DNA of 64,000 nucleotides from Capnocytophaga stomatis (GCF_002302635.1 NZ_CP022387.1:248001-312000); one strand, 5' to 3'; positions 45,651 to 54,133 are shown, counted from the first letter of the stretch. The notes: generated by a model not told the origin, from the sequence alone. Made by a program: numbers and translations.

Positions 45651-45941
45651 TCATTTTTTGCTTATTTTATGTTTTATTATTGACAATATAACGATAGTCG
45701 GAATGGCGATGACATTTAGCACCATTGCAGCATAAACCAAAAGCACGCCTTCATAAGAATTAGTAAATATCCTTATCGCAACCCAATATATGATATTGAG
45801 CATCAATAAAAACAAAGCCGATAATAACAAAAATCGAAGGCTTGTGATGTTTTTCTTACGAAATAAAACAATACATCCTGCCAATACCAATAGGTAAAGA
45901 GCTATTCCTATAAAATAAATACAATCTTCTTTCATAAACAA
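45651..45941 (-). CDS. Hypothetical small membrane protein
   Basis: The 96-residue product is hydrophobic throughout, with three spans at about 8-27, 33-53 and 63-85 and a basic tail. It is not recognised. It belongs to the cluster of small membrane protein genes between the immunity genes and the lipoprotein pair. Confidence 0.5.
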   Translation of the reverse strand: MFMKEDCIYFIGIALYLLVLAGCIVLFRKKNITSLRFLLLSALFLLMLNIIYWVAIRIFTNSYEGVLLVYAAMVLNVIAIPTIVILSIIKHKISKK

Positions 45942-45967
45942 TCAAATCATTGCAATCTTCTAAAAAA

Positions 45968-46459
45968 TCAACCTGCCATCATCAGTATTTCTAATTCGCT
46001 CTGCACGAAAAACCCCAAATAGAGCGTCAGTAACAGCAACAACGCCCACAAAATCGCTTCATAATACCACACCATTTGTAATCTTTTCAGCCAAAGCATT
46101 TGGGTTTTATTAAAAAGATACATCAAACTCAAAATCAACACATTAGTTAGAGTAACAATAATCAAATAATTACTGATATTTTCAACAAAAACCTCTATGG
46201 GAATGCCACGCCCACCGGAAAACCGCCCCGTTGAAAAAAGCGTAAACAAACCCAAAAGATTAAAAATCAGCAAGATAACCAGCTTATCTATCCATTTGTT
46301 TTTAAATCTTGGAAGTCCCTTGGGAATTTGAAAAACGTGTGATGTGTCGCCTTGCGCTTGTTTGTACAACAGGACGATTTTTGCAATGATTAAAAAGCAA
46401 AGCCCCAAAGTAATCAGGCTGCATAATATGAATAAGATACTGAATATATTCATTTTCAA
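45968..46459 (-). CDS. Hypothetical membrane protein
   Basis: The 163-residue product has four predicted spans (about 5-28, 57-77, 92-113 and 132-153). It starts one base after the stop codon of the 83-residue protein gene, so the two are cotranscribed. No family is recognised. Confidence 0.55.
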   Translation of the reverse strand: MKMNIFSILFILCSLITLGLCFLIIAKIVLLYKQAQGDTSHVFQIPKGLPRFKNKWIDKLVILLIFNLLGLFTLFSTGRFSGGRGIPIEVFVENISNYLIIVTLTNVLILSLMYLFNKTQMLWLKRLQMVWYYEAILWALLLLLTLYLGFFVQSELEILMMAG

Positions 46460-46460
46460 T

Positions 46461-46712
46461 CTATTGGGTTAATTTATAAAACAGTTTTATCAACATATAC
46501 AGCGTTACCAAGCCTATGATTCCATATAAAAGTAAAACAAAATAATCCGCGTTTCGCAATAATTCGCCGAGCGTGGGTTCTATCGATGAAACTTCTGCAT
46601 TTGAGACCATTAAGTCAAATACATAAACCACCACACCCAGCAAAAAACCAATGGCTGAGAGCAAAAGCATTGACACGCGTTTATTTTTTGTATTCACTTT
46701 GGATTTTTCCAT
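46461..46712 (-). CDS. Small two-span membrane protein (paralogue of 41302-41535)
   Basis: The 83-residue product has spans at about 16-35 and 56-76 around VSNAEVSSIEPTLGELLRN. It starts eight bases after the stop of the third Hint remnant, the position an immunity gene usually takes after its toxin. That makes a membrane immunity protein possible; a direct test is lacking. Confidence 0.6.
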   Translation of the reverse strand: MEKSKVNTKNKRVSMLLLSAIGFLLGVVVYVFDLMVSNAEVSSIEPTLGELLRNADYFVLLLYGIIGLVTLYMLIKLFYKLTQ

Positions 46713-46720
46713 TTTTATCG

Positions 46721-46825
46721 CTACTTTATTTTTAAAACGATGTTATCGGCGATGTCAAAGTTATAAACTTTTTGGTATTTAGGAAAATTTTCTATGCTGA
46801 TAATGGTGGTATAGTCGCCGTTTTT
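46721..46825 (-). pseudogene. Remnant of a Hint pre-toxin domain, toxin lost
   Basis: A 34-codon frame reads DYTTIISIENFPKYQKVYNF then DIADN and ends after six other residues. It matches the end of the Hint autoprocessing domain seen upstream of both toxin modules, but stops before the VHN junction. 46746-46776 is identical in sequence to part of the 80-bp repeat and extends three bases past it as in the 48.2-kb copy. Confidence 0.75.
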
Positions 46826-46840
46826 TCAAAGTTGAAAATA

Positions 46841-47293
46841 TTATCCCTCAGGAAGTTTGGTATTTTCCAACATTTCTAAAAACTCGGTAAAAGTTTCGCA
46901 AATGAAATAAGTGTTTTCTTCGTCTGAGGATTGTTCAAAAAAATACGAATGGTCGTAATACCAAATGCCATCATTTTCGCCATCATTTATCAGTAAAAGC
47001 CATCCGCCTCCTTGGTCTCTTCCTATAAGGATGGATTTTTCAGGAATATCATCTATAAATTCTTCGTTTTTGAAAATGATATTATGGGAACGAACATCGG
47101 TATTAACGCCATAAAAAGAGTGCATTGTGATATATTCGTCCAAATCTTCTACATAAAAATATCCGTTATCTATAACTGCTCCATTATACAAATCTAAAAA
47201 ATTACGATAATCTTTTGGTAATTCTATACCAAATTGCTCTTCTACAATCTTATAACTTTCTCTTATGCCTTTTTCTATTGTTTGTATTTTCAT
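46841..47293 (-). CDS. SUKH (SMI1/KNR4) family immunity protein
   Basis: The 150-residue protein has the SUKH pattern: IELPKDYRNFLDLYNGA near 23-39, a central beta region with YVEDLDEYI, and DQGGGWLLLINDGENDGIWYY. SUKH proteins commonly neutralise nuclease toxins of polymorphic-toxin systems in the cytoplasm. Its last ~45 residues are nearly the same as those of the next gene upstream. Its own toxin is missing, since what follows is the Hint remnant. Confidence 0.85.
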   Translation of the reverse strand: MKIQTIEKGIRESYKIVEEQFGIELPKDYRNFLDLYNGAVIDNGYFYVEDLDEYITMHSFYGVNTDVRSHNIIFKNEEFIDDIPEKSILIGRDQGGGWLLLINDGENDGIWYYDHSYFFEQSSDEENTYFICETFTEFLEMLENTKLPEG

Positions 47294-47307
47294 AATTATT
47301 TTATAAA

Positions 47308-47763
47308 TTATTCCTCAGGAAGTTTTGTATTTTCCAATATTTCTAAAAACTCGGTAAAAGTCTCACAAATGAAATAAGTGTTTTCTTCATCGGAAGATTG
47401 TTCAAAAAAATACGAATGGTCGTAATACCAAATGCCGTCATTTTCGCCATCTTGAATAAGTAAAATTAAGCCACTTCCCATATCACTACCAATGAGCAAT
47501 GAATTTGGAGGTATATCATCATTATACTCTTCATTGATTTTATAAATATCTGCAAAACCTTCATCGATATCAATTCCGAAGAAATTCCCCATAATCATAT
47601 ACTCGTCTAAATCTTCTACATATATAAAAGCATCTTCCTCGGTTTCGCCTCCATTATAAATATTTAAAAAATCTTTATAATCTTGCGGAAGTTTTATTTT
47701 AAAATGTTTTTCTATGTCGGAAATTTTACTTTTCTTTCCGTTTGGATAGCCTATAATTTTCAT
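47308..47763 (-). CDS. SUKH (SMI1/KNR4) family immunity protein next to the WHH toxin
   Basis: The 151-residue protein (start MKIIGYPNGKKSK; the frame runs ten codons further into the toxin gene) shows the SUKH core IKLPQDYKDFLNIYNGGE and SDMGSGLILLIQDGENDGIWYY. It begins seven bases after the WHH toxin stop codon, the normal place of the cognate immunity gene, and SUKH proteins are often partners of HNH-type nucleases. It is therefore the likely antidote to that toxin. Confidence 0.88.
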   Translation of the reverse strand: MKIIGYPNGKKSKISDIEKHFKIKLPQDYKDFLNIYNGGETEEDAFIYVEDLDEYMIMGNFFGIDIDEGFADIYKINEEYNDDIPPNSLLIGSDMGSGLILLIQDGENDGIWYYDHSYFFEQSSDEENTYFICETFTEFLEILENTKLPEE

Positions 47764-47770
47764 AATCGTT

Positions 47771-48190
47771 TTATTTTCTTTTTTTAATGCCAACTTTATT
47801 CTTTTTAACTTGTGAAACTCCTCCTTGATGAGTAAACCTATTATGTATTTTTCTATCCACTTCTTGCATTGTTTTTCCGTCTTCGTGATGATGCCAAGTG
47901 GTTTGCTGATTTGATAACTTTGGAGGATCTAAATTCGAGTTCTTTTCAGCCATTGTATAATCTGTAGTGTGATTTCCTTTTTGTTTTCCAATATCTACAT
48001 TTTGCCGAGCGTGGTCAGGTATTTTAAACACAGGGTAACCATTTACATAATCTACTACATTTCCCTCCCAATCGGTATAACGCCAAGTGCCGTCTTCCAA
48101 AACCTCTACTTTACCACCTTTCTTTTCCCATTTTTTAGGGTCTGGTGCGTATTTGGGTTTGTCTCTAAAAGCATACCCATTATGCACCAA
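47771..48190 (-). CDS. Orphan WHH-type nuclease toxin module
   Basis: The frame starts at the VHN junction (LVHNGYAF) and is open upstream to 48268, reading the end of a Hint domain with no ATG; TTG at 48188-48190 or GTG next to it are the only starts. The C terminus has TTWHHHEDGKTMQEVDRKI followed by HNRFTHQGG, the signature of WHH toxins of the HNH/Endo VII superfamily, expected to cleave nucleic acid. The body of the secreted carrier protein is absent, so this is a displaced toxin tip kept as recombination stock, or a non-expressed remnant. The SUKH gene follows at once. Confidence 0.85.
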   Translation of the reverse strand: MVHNGYAFRDKPKYAPDPKKWEKKGGKVEVLEDGTWRYTDWEGNVVDYVNGYPVFKIPDHARQNVDIGKQKGNHTTDYTMAEKNSNLDPPKLSNQQTTWHHHEDGKTMQEVDRKIHNRFTHQGGVSQVKKNKVGIKKRK

Positions 48191-48252
48191 AATGCCGTCT
48201 TCGGCAACATAATAATTTTCATTGTCGGCGATGTCAAAGTTATAAACTTTTT
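48173..48252 (-). repeat. 80-bp perfect repeat (Hint-domain end), copy 1
   Basis: Identical over 80 bp to 49248-49327. On the minus strand it encodes KVYNFDIADNENYYVAEDG then ILVHNGY, the end of a Hint pre-toxin domain and the toxin junction. Confidence 0.92.
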
Positions 48253-48355
48253 GGTTTGATAAAGGAAATTATGAGCTTTTATACACTCAATCATCGAACC
48301 AAAACTATTGAATATTGGGTAGTGCCGCCTATGGTTAAAACGCTTTTTATATCTG

Positions 48356-48802
48356 TTATGTCCTTTGAAAATATCCTACTTCGCCGACTGTTACGGCTTC
48401 AATGTTGCAATCGGGGTCATCTGTTGCGTTAGGAGCATAGATAGCAATGCCCAATTTATAACTTGTGAAACCTACATACTCTTCTTCCTCAATATCTGAA
48501 TCAAATTGTTTCATAAATTCCAAACATTCCGAATAGGTCTTTGCTAACAAATCTTCACCCTCAAATATTGCTTCACAGGGGTCTGACAAAACAACATATC
48601 TTAATGATAAATGAGTTTGTAAGTAGCCTAACACCAATCCATTTTTAAAATAGTCGTTAATAGAGAGAACCCCATATTTAATATTTTTATTTTGAACAGA
48701 ATCAAAATCATTTTTTTTTAAAATAGATGTATTTATAAAGTTTCTATCCATTCCAAATTTTAATTCACCTACCTTTTCAAACGGTTTAATTATATTTCTC
48801 AT
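48356..48802 (-). CDS. Probable immunity protein for the HNH-like toxin
   Basis: The 148-residue protein is not in a family I can name with confidence. It is soluble, with FEKVGELKFGMDRNFINTS at its start and a strand-rich middle, and resembles small immunity proteins. It begins ten bases after the stop of the 48813-49265 toxin module on the same strand, so it is probably that toxin's antidote. The 87 bp between it and the next Hint remnant hold no gene. Confidence 0.6.
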   Translation of the reverse strand: MRNIIKPFEKVGELKFGMDRNFINTSILKKNDFDSVQNKNIKYGVLSINDYFKNGLVLGYLQTHLSLRYVVLSDPCEAIFEGEDLLAKTYSECLEFMKQFDSDIEEEEYVGFTSYKLGIAIYAPNATDDPDCNIEAVTVGEVGYFQRT

Positions 48803-48812
48803 AATTTAATTA

Positions 48813-49265
48813 TTAAAATTTCCCATTTTCTTTATACCAATCTCTTAATTGTTCGATAGCTTCATCGTATTTGTCTCCAAATTTTTCTCTAACATCTCGA
48901 ACATCCATTTCAAAAGCCTCTTGAAATTCCCCTTGCTCTATCAATTCCTTTTGTTTCTGCCTATATTCCTTAGAGCCATCAATATTATCCCAAGAAGCTG
49001 TTTGTTTATGGTCATCGGTTATCATTGTTATTGCTCCGCCATTACTTCCTTTATTTCCGCTATATTGGCTTGGCATATGGTGTCGTTGCTCTACGGTTTC
49101 TTTCTTTCTGTTTGGAGCAATTGAGTTATCAAAATCAAGGTCTTTATAAGCTCCGCCTAATTTTTTATCAGAAGATTCTATCGGAGCATCGCCACCTTCG
49201 GCGTGAGTCTTATTTTGGGGACTACCACTATCATCCACCGCCTCCTGATACCCATTATGCACCAA
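48813..49265 (-). CDS. Orphan HNH-like toxin module
   Basis: The frame again begins at the VHN junction (LVHNGYQEAVDD) and is open back to 49325 through the second copy of the Hint repeat, without an ATG. The toxin part has VEQRHHMPSQYSG, AITMITDDHKQTASW and a helical end (AIEQLRDWYKENGKF). The R-H-H-MPS, then DH-x-T-x-S pattern occurs in toxins of the HNH/Endo VII group, so a nuclease is likely but less sure than for WHH. An unknown immunity gene follows. Confidence 0.75.
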   Translation of the reverse strand: MVHNGYQEAVDDSGSPQNKTHAEGGDAPIESSDKKLGGAYKDLDFDNSIAPNRKKETVEQRHHMPSQYSGNKGSNGGAITMITDDHKQTASWDNIDGSKEYRQKQKELIEQGEFQEAFEMDVRDVREKFGDKYDEAIEQLRDWYKENGKF

Positions 49266-49327
49266 AATGCCGTCTTCGGCAACATAATAATTTTCATTGT
49301 CGGCGATGTCAAAGTTATAAACTTTTT
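49248..49327 (-). repeat. 80-bp perfect repeat (Hint-domain end), copy 2
   Basis: Identical to 48173-48252. The frame opens right after a TAA at 49326-49328, showing that only the end of the Hint domain was carried along. Confidence 0.92.
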
Positions 49328-49348
49328 AATGATATTATGCAAAAAAAA

Positions 49349-49771
49349 TCACTCATTAAAGAAAGAATTTAGAAAATCCGTAAAAGATTCGGAAACCAAA
49401 ATATAATTTTTATCCTCTAAAAATTCGGCTTCAATGATATAAATCTTACCATAATCCGAATCATCTAATGAAATTAAGAAGATATTATCGCCATTATCAC
49501 TTGCAAAAGGAATTTTATTATTGAAATCCACACCACTTTCTCGAAAGTCGTCTATTAGTTTTTCTATGGGGAGTGCTCCATATTTAATGGAATCAAAACC
49601 ATTTATCGTAAAAATATTTCTCAGCCCTTTTACATACTCAAAAGAAGGATAGCCTCCGTTGAATTTTAGATAGTGTTCTTTAAAATCTTGCGGAAGTTTT
49701 AGTCCGATTTTTCTTTCAAAATCATCCATATCCGCCGAGGTGAGCTTTTGTTCTGTTTGTGAAAATTCCAT
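49349..49771 (-). CDS. SUKH (SMI1/KNR4) family immunity protein
   Basis: The 140-residue protein has IGLKLPQDFKEHYLKFNGGYP near 22-42 and DNGDNIFLISLDDSDYGKIYI, the SUKH core. It belongs to a different subgroup from the two SUKH proteins downstream. It lies upstream of the second Hint remnant, so the toxin it protects against was probably located just upstream and has been lost. Confidence 0.85.
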   Translation of the reverse strand: MEFSQTEQKLTSADMDDFERKIGLKLPQDFKEHYLKFNGGYPSFEYVKGLRNIFTINGFDSIKYGALPIEKLIDDFRESGVDFNNKIPFASDNGDNIFLISLDDSDYGKIYIIEAEFLEDKNYILVSESFTDFLNSFFNE

Positions 49772-49920
49772 AATATTTTTATTTTAATTTACCCTTGCTA
49801 ATGCACCATATCGTATGGGGAGTATGCGTTGTCTTTAAAAATACTGTCATTCATACCAATTTCCCGCAACTACATTGTCCATTTGTTTATAACTGATTCC
49901 GATAAGCCCCAACAATACCA

Positions 49921-50697
49921 TTATTTGTCGTCCTCCGTTTTTTGCCGTACTTGGCAACGGAAATAAAGCTCTCCCGCCTTAGCAACTTTTAGCATATCTT
50001 GGCTGTTTTCCGCATCAATTTCTTCTGCCTGTTGATAAAATTCATTCGTTTTGAAGGTAAGATGCCCCAACAATTCCTCTCCGAGAGTAAAAGTGGGCTT
50101 TTGTGCCAAGATAAGTTTTTGCTGTTGCATTTCAAGAGTGATATTGTCCGTCAGTGTATCGGAAAGAGTTTGTTTATAAGTGTTTCGCTCGTGCGTATCT
50201 TCCCAATAAAGGGTTTGGAAATCGTTCTTACTCAGATTGATATTAAACTGAAAACCTCCGAAAACCCAAATTCCCATTCGTATTTTGATGGTATCGTTGT
50301 CCAACACACAAGTACAATCGGTAGTGAAAGGCTCCTCTTCCGTGCTTAAAAACGGATATTCCTTGCCCTTTGCTAAAGTTTTAACAAAATATCGGCTGCG
50401 GTTGTCTTTGTATCGCAGAGCAGTGATTTTATGTTTTTCAATCATTTTTTGAACAAACTCTTGGGGTGCTTCCGCTATAAAGGCTTTGCCGTCAAGCATC
50501 ATTTGGAGTTCTTCCTTTTGGTGCTTATTTTTCAAAGAATCCAAACGGATTTCGTTTTTGGTCAGCGTTTCAAATCGTTCCAATTGAGGAATTTTTCCGA
50601 TGTGGTACGCAGTTGGCGTTTGTCCGTTACTACAAGAATACATCGCCAAAGCGACAAATAATTTCAGTAAATGTTGAATTTTTAGTTTTTTGTTCAT
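49921..50697 (-). CDS. Hypothetical lipoprotein
   Basis: The 258-residue protein has a lipoprotein signal ending at C22 (ALAMYSCSNGQ) and a beta-rich body with no named domain. The 149 bp between its stop and the SUKH gene hold nothing I can assign. It is in the minus-strand accessory array and may be an envelope immunity protein, but this is only position-based. Confidence 0.6.
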   Translation of the reverse strand: MNKKLKIQHLLKLFVALAMYSCSNGQTPTAYHIGKIPQLERFETLTKNEIRLDSLKNKHQKEELQMMLDGKAFIAEAPQEFVQKMIEKHKITALRYKDNRSRYFVKTLAKGKEYPFLSTEEEPFTTDCTCVLDNDTIKIRMGIWVFGGFQFNINLSKNDFQTLYWEDTHERNTYKQTLSDTLTDNITLEMQQQKLILAQKPTFTLGEELLGHLTFKTNEFYQQAEEIDAENSQDMLKVAKAGELYFRCQVRQKTEDDK

Positions 50698-50855
50698 TGT
50701 TTTTTTGATATAAAAAGTTGATATTGTTTTAATGCTTCCGCTTGATTACCTCAACCGATACGTATCTATTGATTAACGGGAGCGCACCTATTTACTAACA
50801 GGTACGCTCCCGTTTAACAATGTAACCGCTTCCGTTGAAGATTTCCAAAAAAGCA

Positions 50856-51680
50856 TTATTCATAATAGGTAATGACTCTTTCGGTAATGCCCGTTCGTTT
50901 GTTGTTGATGTATTCATATCGAAGCATCCAATTACTTTGATTATCATACTCATACGAAAATGTTTTGGTATATGCTCCGTCTATTTCCTGTATCAAATCG
51001 CCATTGGGGTTGTATTGCATCGTTTTTGTTTTTACAACCGCATCGTTTTCAAGTATCGTTTCCTTTAAAACCCTTCCGAGTGAATCGTTGGTGTAAAGAA
51101 TATCCAAAATTCCGAGCGGACTTACTTCCTGAAATTTAGAAAGATAATCGTTTTCATCATATTCCAAATTATACTCTCCTACTGATATTTTTTTTCGGGA
51201 AAGCGTTTGTTTTATGACGTTTCCCTTTTCGTTAAGGGTAATTTTACTTTCGGTAACGGTATTTTCTGTCTTTAAAACAGCTCCCATAAGTAGTCCGTTT
51301 TCATAAAAATACTGAATATTTGCCCAACGACTGCTCACCGCAATCGGCTGATGGTTTGGGTTATACTTCCAAACCACGGGAATAGAATCGTGTGGGGGAT
51401 GGTGTTCTGTGAGGTTTCCGTATGGGTTGTAGGTAAACAATTCAAAAAATCGTTTTTCCTGCTTCATAAATTCTTTTCCCTGCGGAGAAAGCGAACCTTC
51501 GTTGTAAAAATAAGTTTCGATTGATTTTATTTTTCCTTTGAGGTTTTCGGATTGCAGGTCGTTTTGCCAATCTAATTTTGAGAGTATCAGTCCGTTTTTC
51601 TGTTCGGAGAGCGGTCTGTATTGCTGTGCCAAGAGCATTCCGTTTAGGAAAATTAGTGCGAGTGTGATTATTTTTTTCAT
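50856..51680 (-). CDS. Secreted YD-repeat-like protein
   Basis: The 274-residue protein has a signal peptide (cleavage near LLAQQ) and YD-like beta units: YNPYGNLTEHHPP, YDENDYLSKFQEV, YNPNGDLIQEIDG, YDNQSNWMLRYEY. The last unit resembles the final repeat found in other Bacteroidota YD-type lipoproteins. It has no toxin or Rhs-core part. It is related in style, but not location in the cell, to the cytoplasmic YD proteins of the WYL island. Confidence 0.7.
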   Translation of the reverse strand: MKKIITLALIFLNGMLLAQQYRPLSEQKNGLILSKLDWQNDLQSENLKGKIKSIETYFYNEGSLSPQGKEFMKQEKRFFELFTYNPYGNLTEHHPPHDSIPVVWKYNPNHQPIAVSSRWANIQYFYENGLLMGAVLKTENTVTESKITLNEKGNVIKQTLSRKKISVGEYNLEYDENDYLSKFQEVSPLGILDILYTNDSLGRVLKETILENDAVVKTKTMQYNPNGDLIQEIDGAYTKTFSYEYDNQSNWMLRYEYINNKRTGITERVITYYE

Positions 51681-51706
51681 TGTATTCGATTGTTTTTGCC
51701 TGTGAT

Positions 51707-52933
51707 TTATTTTACTTTTTTCAAAACAAACTCCCCTTTCGGACTGATTTCATAGGTAAAAGTTATCGCATTTTCGTAAAATTCTTTTCTCACAACAATA
51801 GAATCTTTGTTTAAAACGGATTCCGTAAATACAGCACTTTCGGCAATTTCATCATAAGCAATCAAAAGATAATCAATAATTTGATTGTTTTTATCCAAAT
51901 TAAAAAGTATCGTTGAAAATTGATGTTCTCCCTGCTGAAAAGCCACCACTACGGAAGTAAAATCGTCCGAGAAAGGCACGCTATAAACGCGTTTGAAATT
52001 TTCCGCATCAGGAAACAATCCTGAAAGTAATAATCGGGCTTGATTAGCACTTAATGCGGGTAACAAATCGTAATTATCGGCGTTGGTTTGTTCTTTTTTA
52101 GGAAAAGAAATGGTCGGAAAATCAGACCACGTTACATCAGAAATGGTAGGTTTTAGAATGATTTTGTAATGGATAAATTCCATTGTTCCCTGCTCATCAT
52201 AATTGGGATGTGCAAGATACAAGGTAGTGTCATCTGCCCAAAAAGCACTGAGATTACAAAGCATTTTTGTCGTAATTTTTTCAAAAATATGGTCCAAGTT
52301 AATGGTTTTTTGCCACTGACCATTTTTGTACTGCTGAATAAAATAAAACACGCATTCTTGCCCTCCGTAGTAGCCATTTAATCGAACTTTATTATTAGGC
52401 GAAGCTATCACAAATTCAGGGTTGCCGACCTCTTCGGTTTCTTTGCCATTGGAGAGATTAAAACTTACATCAGAGCTATGCCCTCCCTCGAAAAGCAAGA
52501 TGTCTTCGGTAGGAAAATAAGCGACAAAACCAATTTCGTTCAACAAATCATAAATGGTGTCGAGCTTGGTTCCGTTACGAAAACGGATTTCCTGCGGAAA
52601 GTGTGTCCAATCCCTATCTTTTCTAAATGTTACAATGTCTTTCAAATGTTTTTCTGCCTGAGCAAAGTTTGTAATTTTAGGGATTGAATCGCTTTTTAGA
52701 GCTTTGGATTGAGCGGTATGAAATTCTTTTTCGCTTATTTGATGAATTTCAAGGGGTAAGTCTTCATTAAAAAATGATTTGATATACGTTACCTCTGTTA
52801 TTGAATCATTTTTAGAAGTCTCATTTTCATACATTTGATTACTTGAAACGCTCTCTTTGCTCTCTTGCTTTTTATTTGAAGAAAAATCACAAGAACAAAG
52901 GAATAATAGCAATAGAAATAATATATTTCTCAT
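51707..52933 (-). CDS. Hypothetical lipoprotein
   Basis: The 408-residue protein has a lipoprotein signal ending at C15 (LFLCSCDFSS), a serine/lysine-rich linker, and a body with propeller-like strand pairs (for example FVIASPNNKVRLNGYYGGQE). I do not recognise a family. It lies 26 nt upstream of the secreted YD-repeat gene, and an operon is likely. Confidence 0.65.
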   Translation of the reverse strand: MRNILFLLLLFLCSCDFSSNKKQESKESVSSNQMYENETSKNDSITEVTYIKSFFNEDLPLEIHQISEKEFHTAQSKALKSDSIPKITNFAQAEKHLKDIVTFRKDRDWTHFPQEIRFRNGTKLDTIYDLLNEIGFVAYFPTEDILLFEGGHSSDVSFNLSNGKETEEVGNPEFVIASPNNKVRLNGYYGGQECVFYFIQQYKNGQWQKTINLDHIFEKITTKMLCNLSAFWADDTTLYLAHPNYDEQGTMEFIHYKIILKPTISDVTWSDFPTISFPKKEQTNADNYDLLPALSANQARLLLSGLFPDAENFKRVYSVPFSDDFTSVVVAFQQGEHQFSTILFNLDKNNQIIDYLLIAYDEIAESAVFTESVLNKDSIVVRKEFYENAITFTYEISPKGEFVLKKVK

Positions 52934-52945
52934 AGATTCAGGTGT

Positions 52946-53377
52946 TTAACAGTCGTGTGATTCGTAATGGAGTCGCTCGTAATGGTCTTCCATACGCTCA
53001 TAACTTTTTTCAGATTGTGGTAGGGCTTTGAGCTTTACTTGGAGTTGTTTTTTTCCGTCAGGGGCTATCCAAAGCCCTTCCAAGGTTTCGCCTTTGCGAT
53101 GGAGCAACAAAATGCCTGTATTTCCGAATTCTACGAAAGTAAATCGCTCTTCTTTATCGTCCATATAAGCCGATAACAAAATGCGTTCGTTGGATTTTTC
53201 GTATTTGTAATAGGCTTCGGCATAGGTGTTTGGACATCCGGTTTCTTTAATGGCGAGGTAAAGCCCTACTTTCAAGTCCGTTCCGATAGTGCCTTCGTAA
53301 TAGGTTTGGGAAATGATGGTTTGTGAAAATCCCTGTAAAGAAAACAACAACATTCCCCAAAAAAATAATTTTTTCAT
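52946..53377 (-). CDS. Hypothetical secreted protein
   Basis: The 143-residue protein has a signal peptide ending near GFSQ (residue 19) and a small beta-rich domain with two cysteines that could form a disulfide. The function is unknown. It is first in the minus-strand series that runs to 41 kb and is divergent from the lipoprotein gene at 53522. Confidence 0.6.
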   Translation of the reverse strand: MKKLFFWGMLLFSLQGFSQTIISQTYYEGTIGTDLKVGLYLAIKETGCPNTYAEAYYKYEKSNERILLSAYMDDKEERFTFVEFGNTGILLLHRKGETLEGLWIAPDGKKQLQVKLKALPQSEKSYERMEDHYERLHYESHDC

Positions 53378-53521
53378 TTTTAATACATTTTTAGATATAT
53401 TGCAAAAATAATATTTCTTACCAAACGACTACACAATTTTTTATAAATTCGCGACATAAAAAAAACAAAAGTTGAGTGTATTATAAGGAAATTTATATCG
53501 AAGAAGAAAAAAACAATAGGA

Positions 53522-54133
53522 ATGAAAAGAATACTCGTATTAACATTAAGCCTTTTATTGATGATGAGTTGCAAATCTCAAGAAAAAGAAAATCCTAAGA
53601 CATTAGGTGAAAAAAATCAAATATATTATTTGGACAGATTGTCATTTAATGAAAATAAAGATGTTTTACTATCAAATGTAGGATATGTAATGGGCGATTT
53701 CAGTGATAAAGCCATTTTATACAACATCAATTCCCCTGAAAATATTTTACTTAATATAGGCAGTACAAATATTATTTTCGACTATATGCAATTTTGGGCT
53801 GATAAAAAAACAAATAAACTAATTCTCCTCGAATTGGAAGCCGAAGCAGATGAAGATAAAATCAAGGAAGTCATAAAAAGTTTAAATCAATCATTTAAAA
53901 TGGTGGATTTAACTGATGAAGAAATGCTAAAAGAGGATATTTCTGATAAAAATACTTTTATGTATCACAAAAACTACTTGTATAAATCAGATAATATTTA
54001 TGTACACTTAGAAATAATTGAGTTCAAAGATAAAAAAGAGAAGGACAGGATTCGGCTGAATTTTTATTCTTATCCGTATGATAAAATTTTAATTGAATTA
54101 AATCAGATAAACGAAAAAATAACAAATCAATAA
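53522..54133 (+). CDS. Hypothetical lipoprotein
   Basis: The 203-residue product has a lipoprotein signal ending at C17 (LLMMSCKSQ). The body is acidic and lysine-rich, with no named domain. It is the only plus-strand gene in this accessory region and precedes a long gene-free stretch. Confidence 0.6.
   Translation: MKRILVLTLSLLLMMSCKSQEKENPKTLGEKNQIYYLDRLSFNENKDVLLSNVGYVMGDFSDKAILYNINSPENILLNIGSTNIIFDYMQFWADKKTNKLILLELEAEADEDKIKEVIKSLNQSFKMVDLTDEEMLKEDISDKNTFMYHKNYLYKSDNIYVHLEIIEFKDKKEKDRIRLNFYSYPYDKILIELNQINEKITNQ

Noticed and set aside
48106-48294. 62-codon minus-strand frame across the Hint repeat
   Set aside because: It is the wrong frame of the Hint-toxin sequence; the true frame gives KVYNF...VHN and the WHH domain.
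46713-49330. Reading the triplicated sequence as an insertion sequence or a CRISPR array
   Set aside because: The copies are coding in one frame (end of a Hint domain), irregularly spaced, without spacers of constant length, terminal repeats or a transposase.
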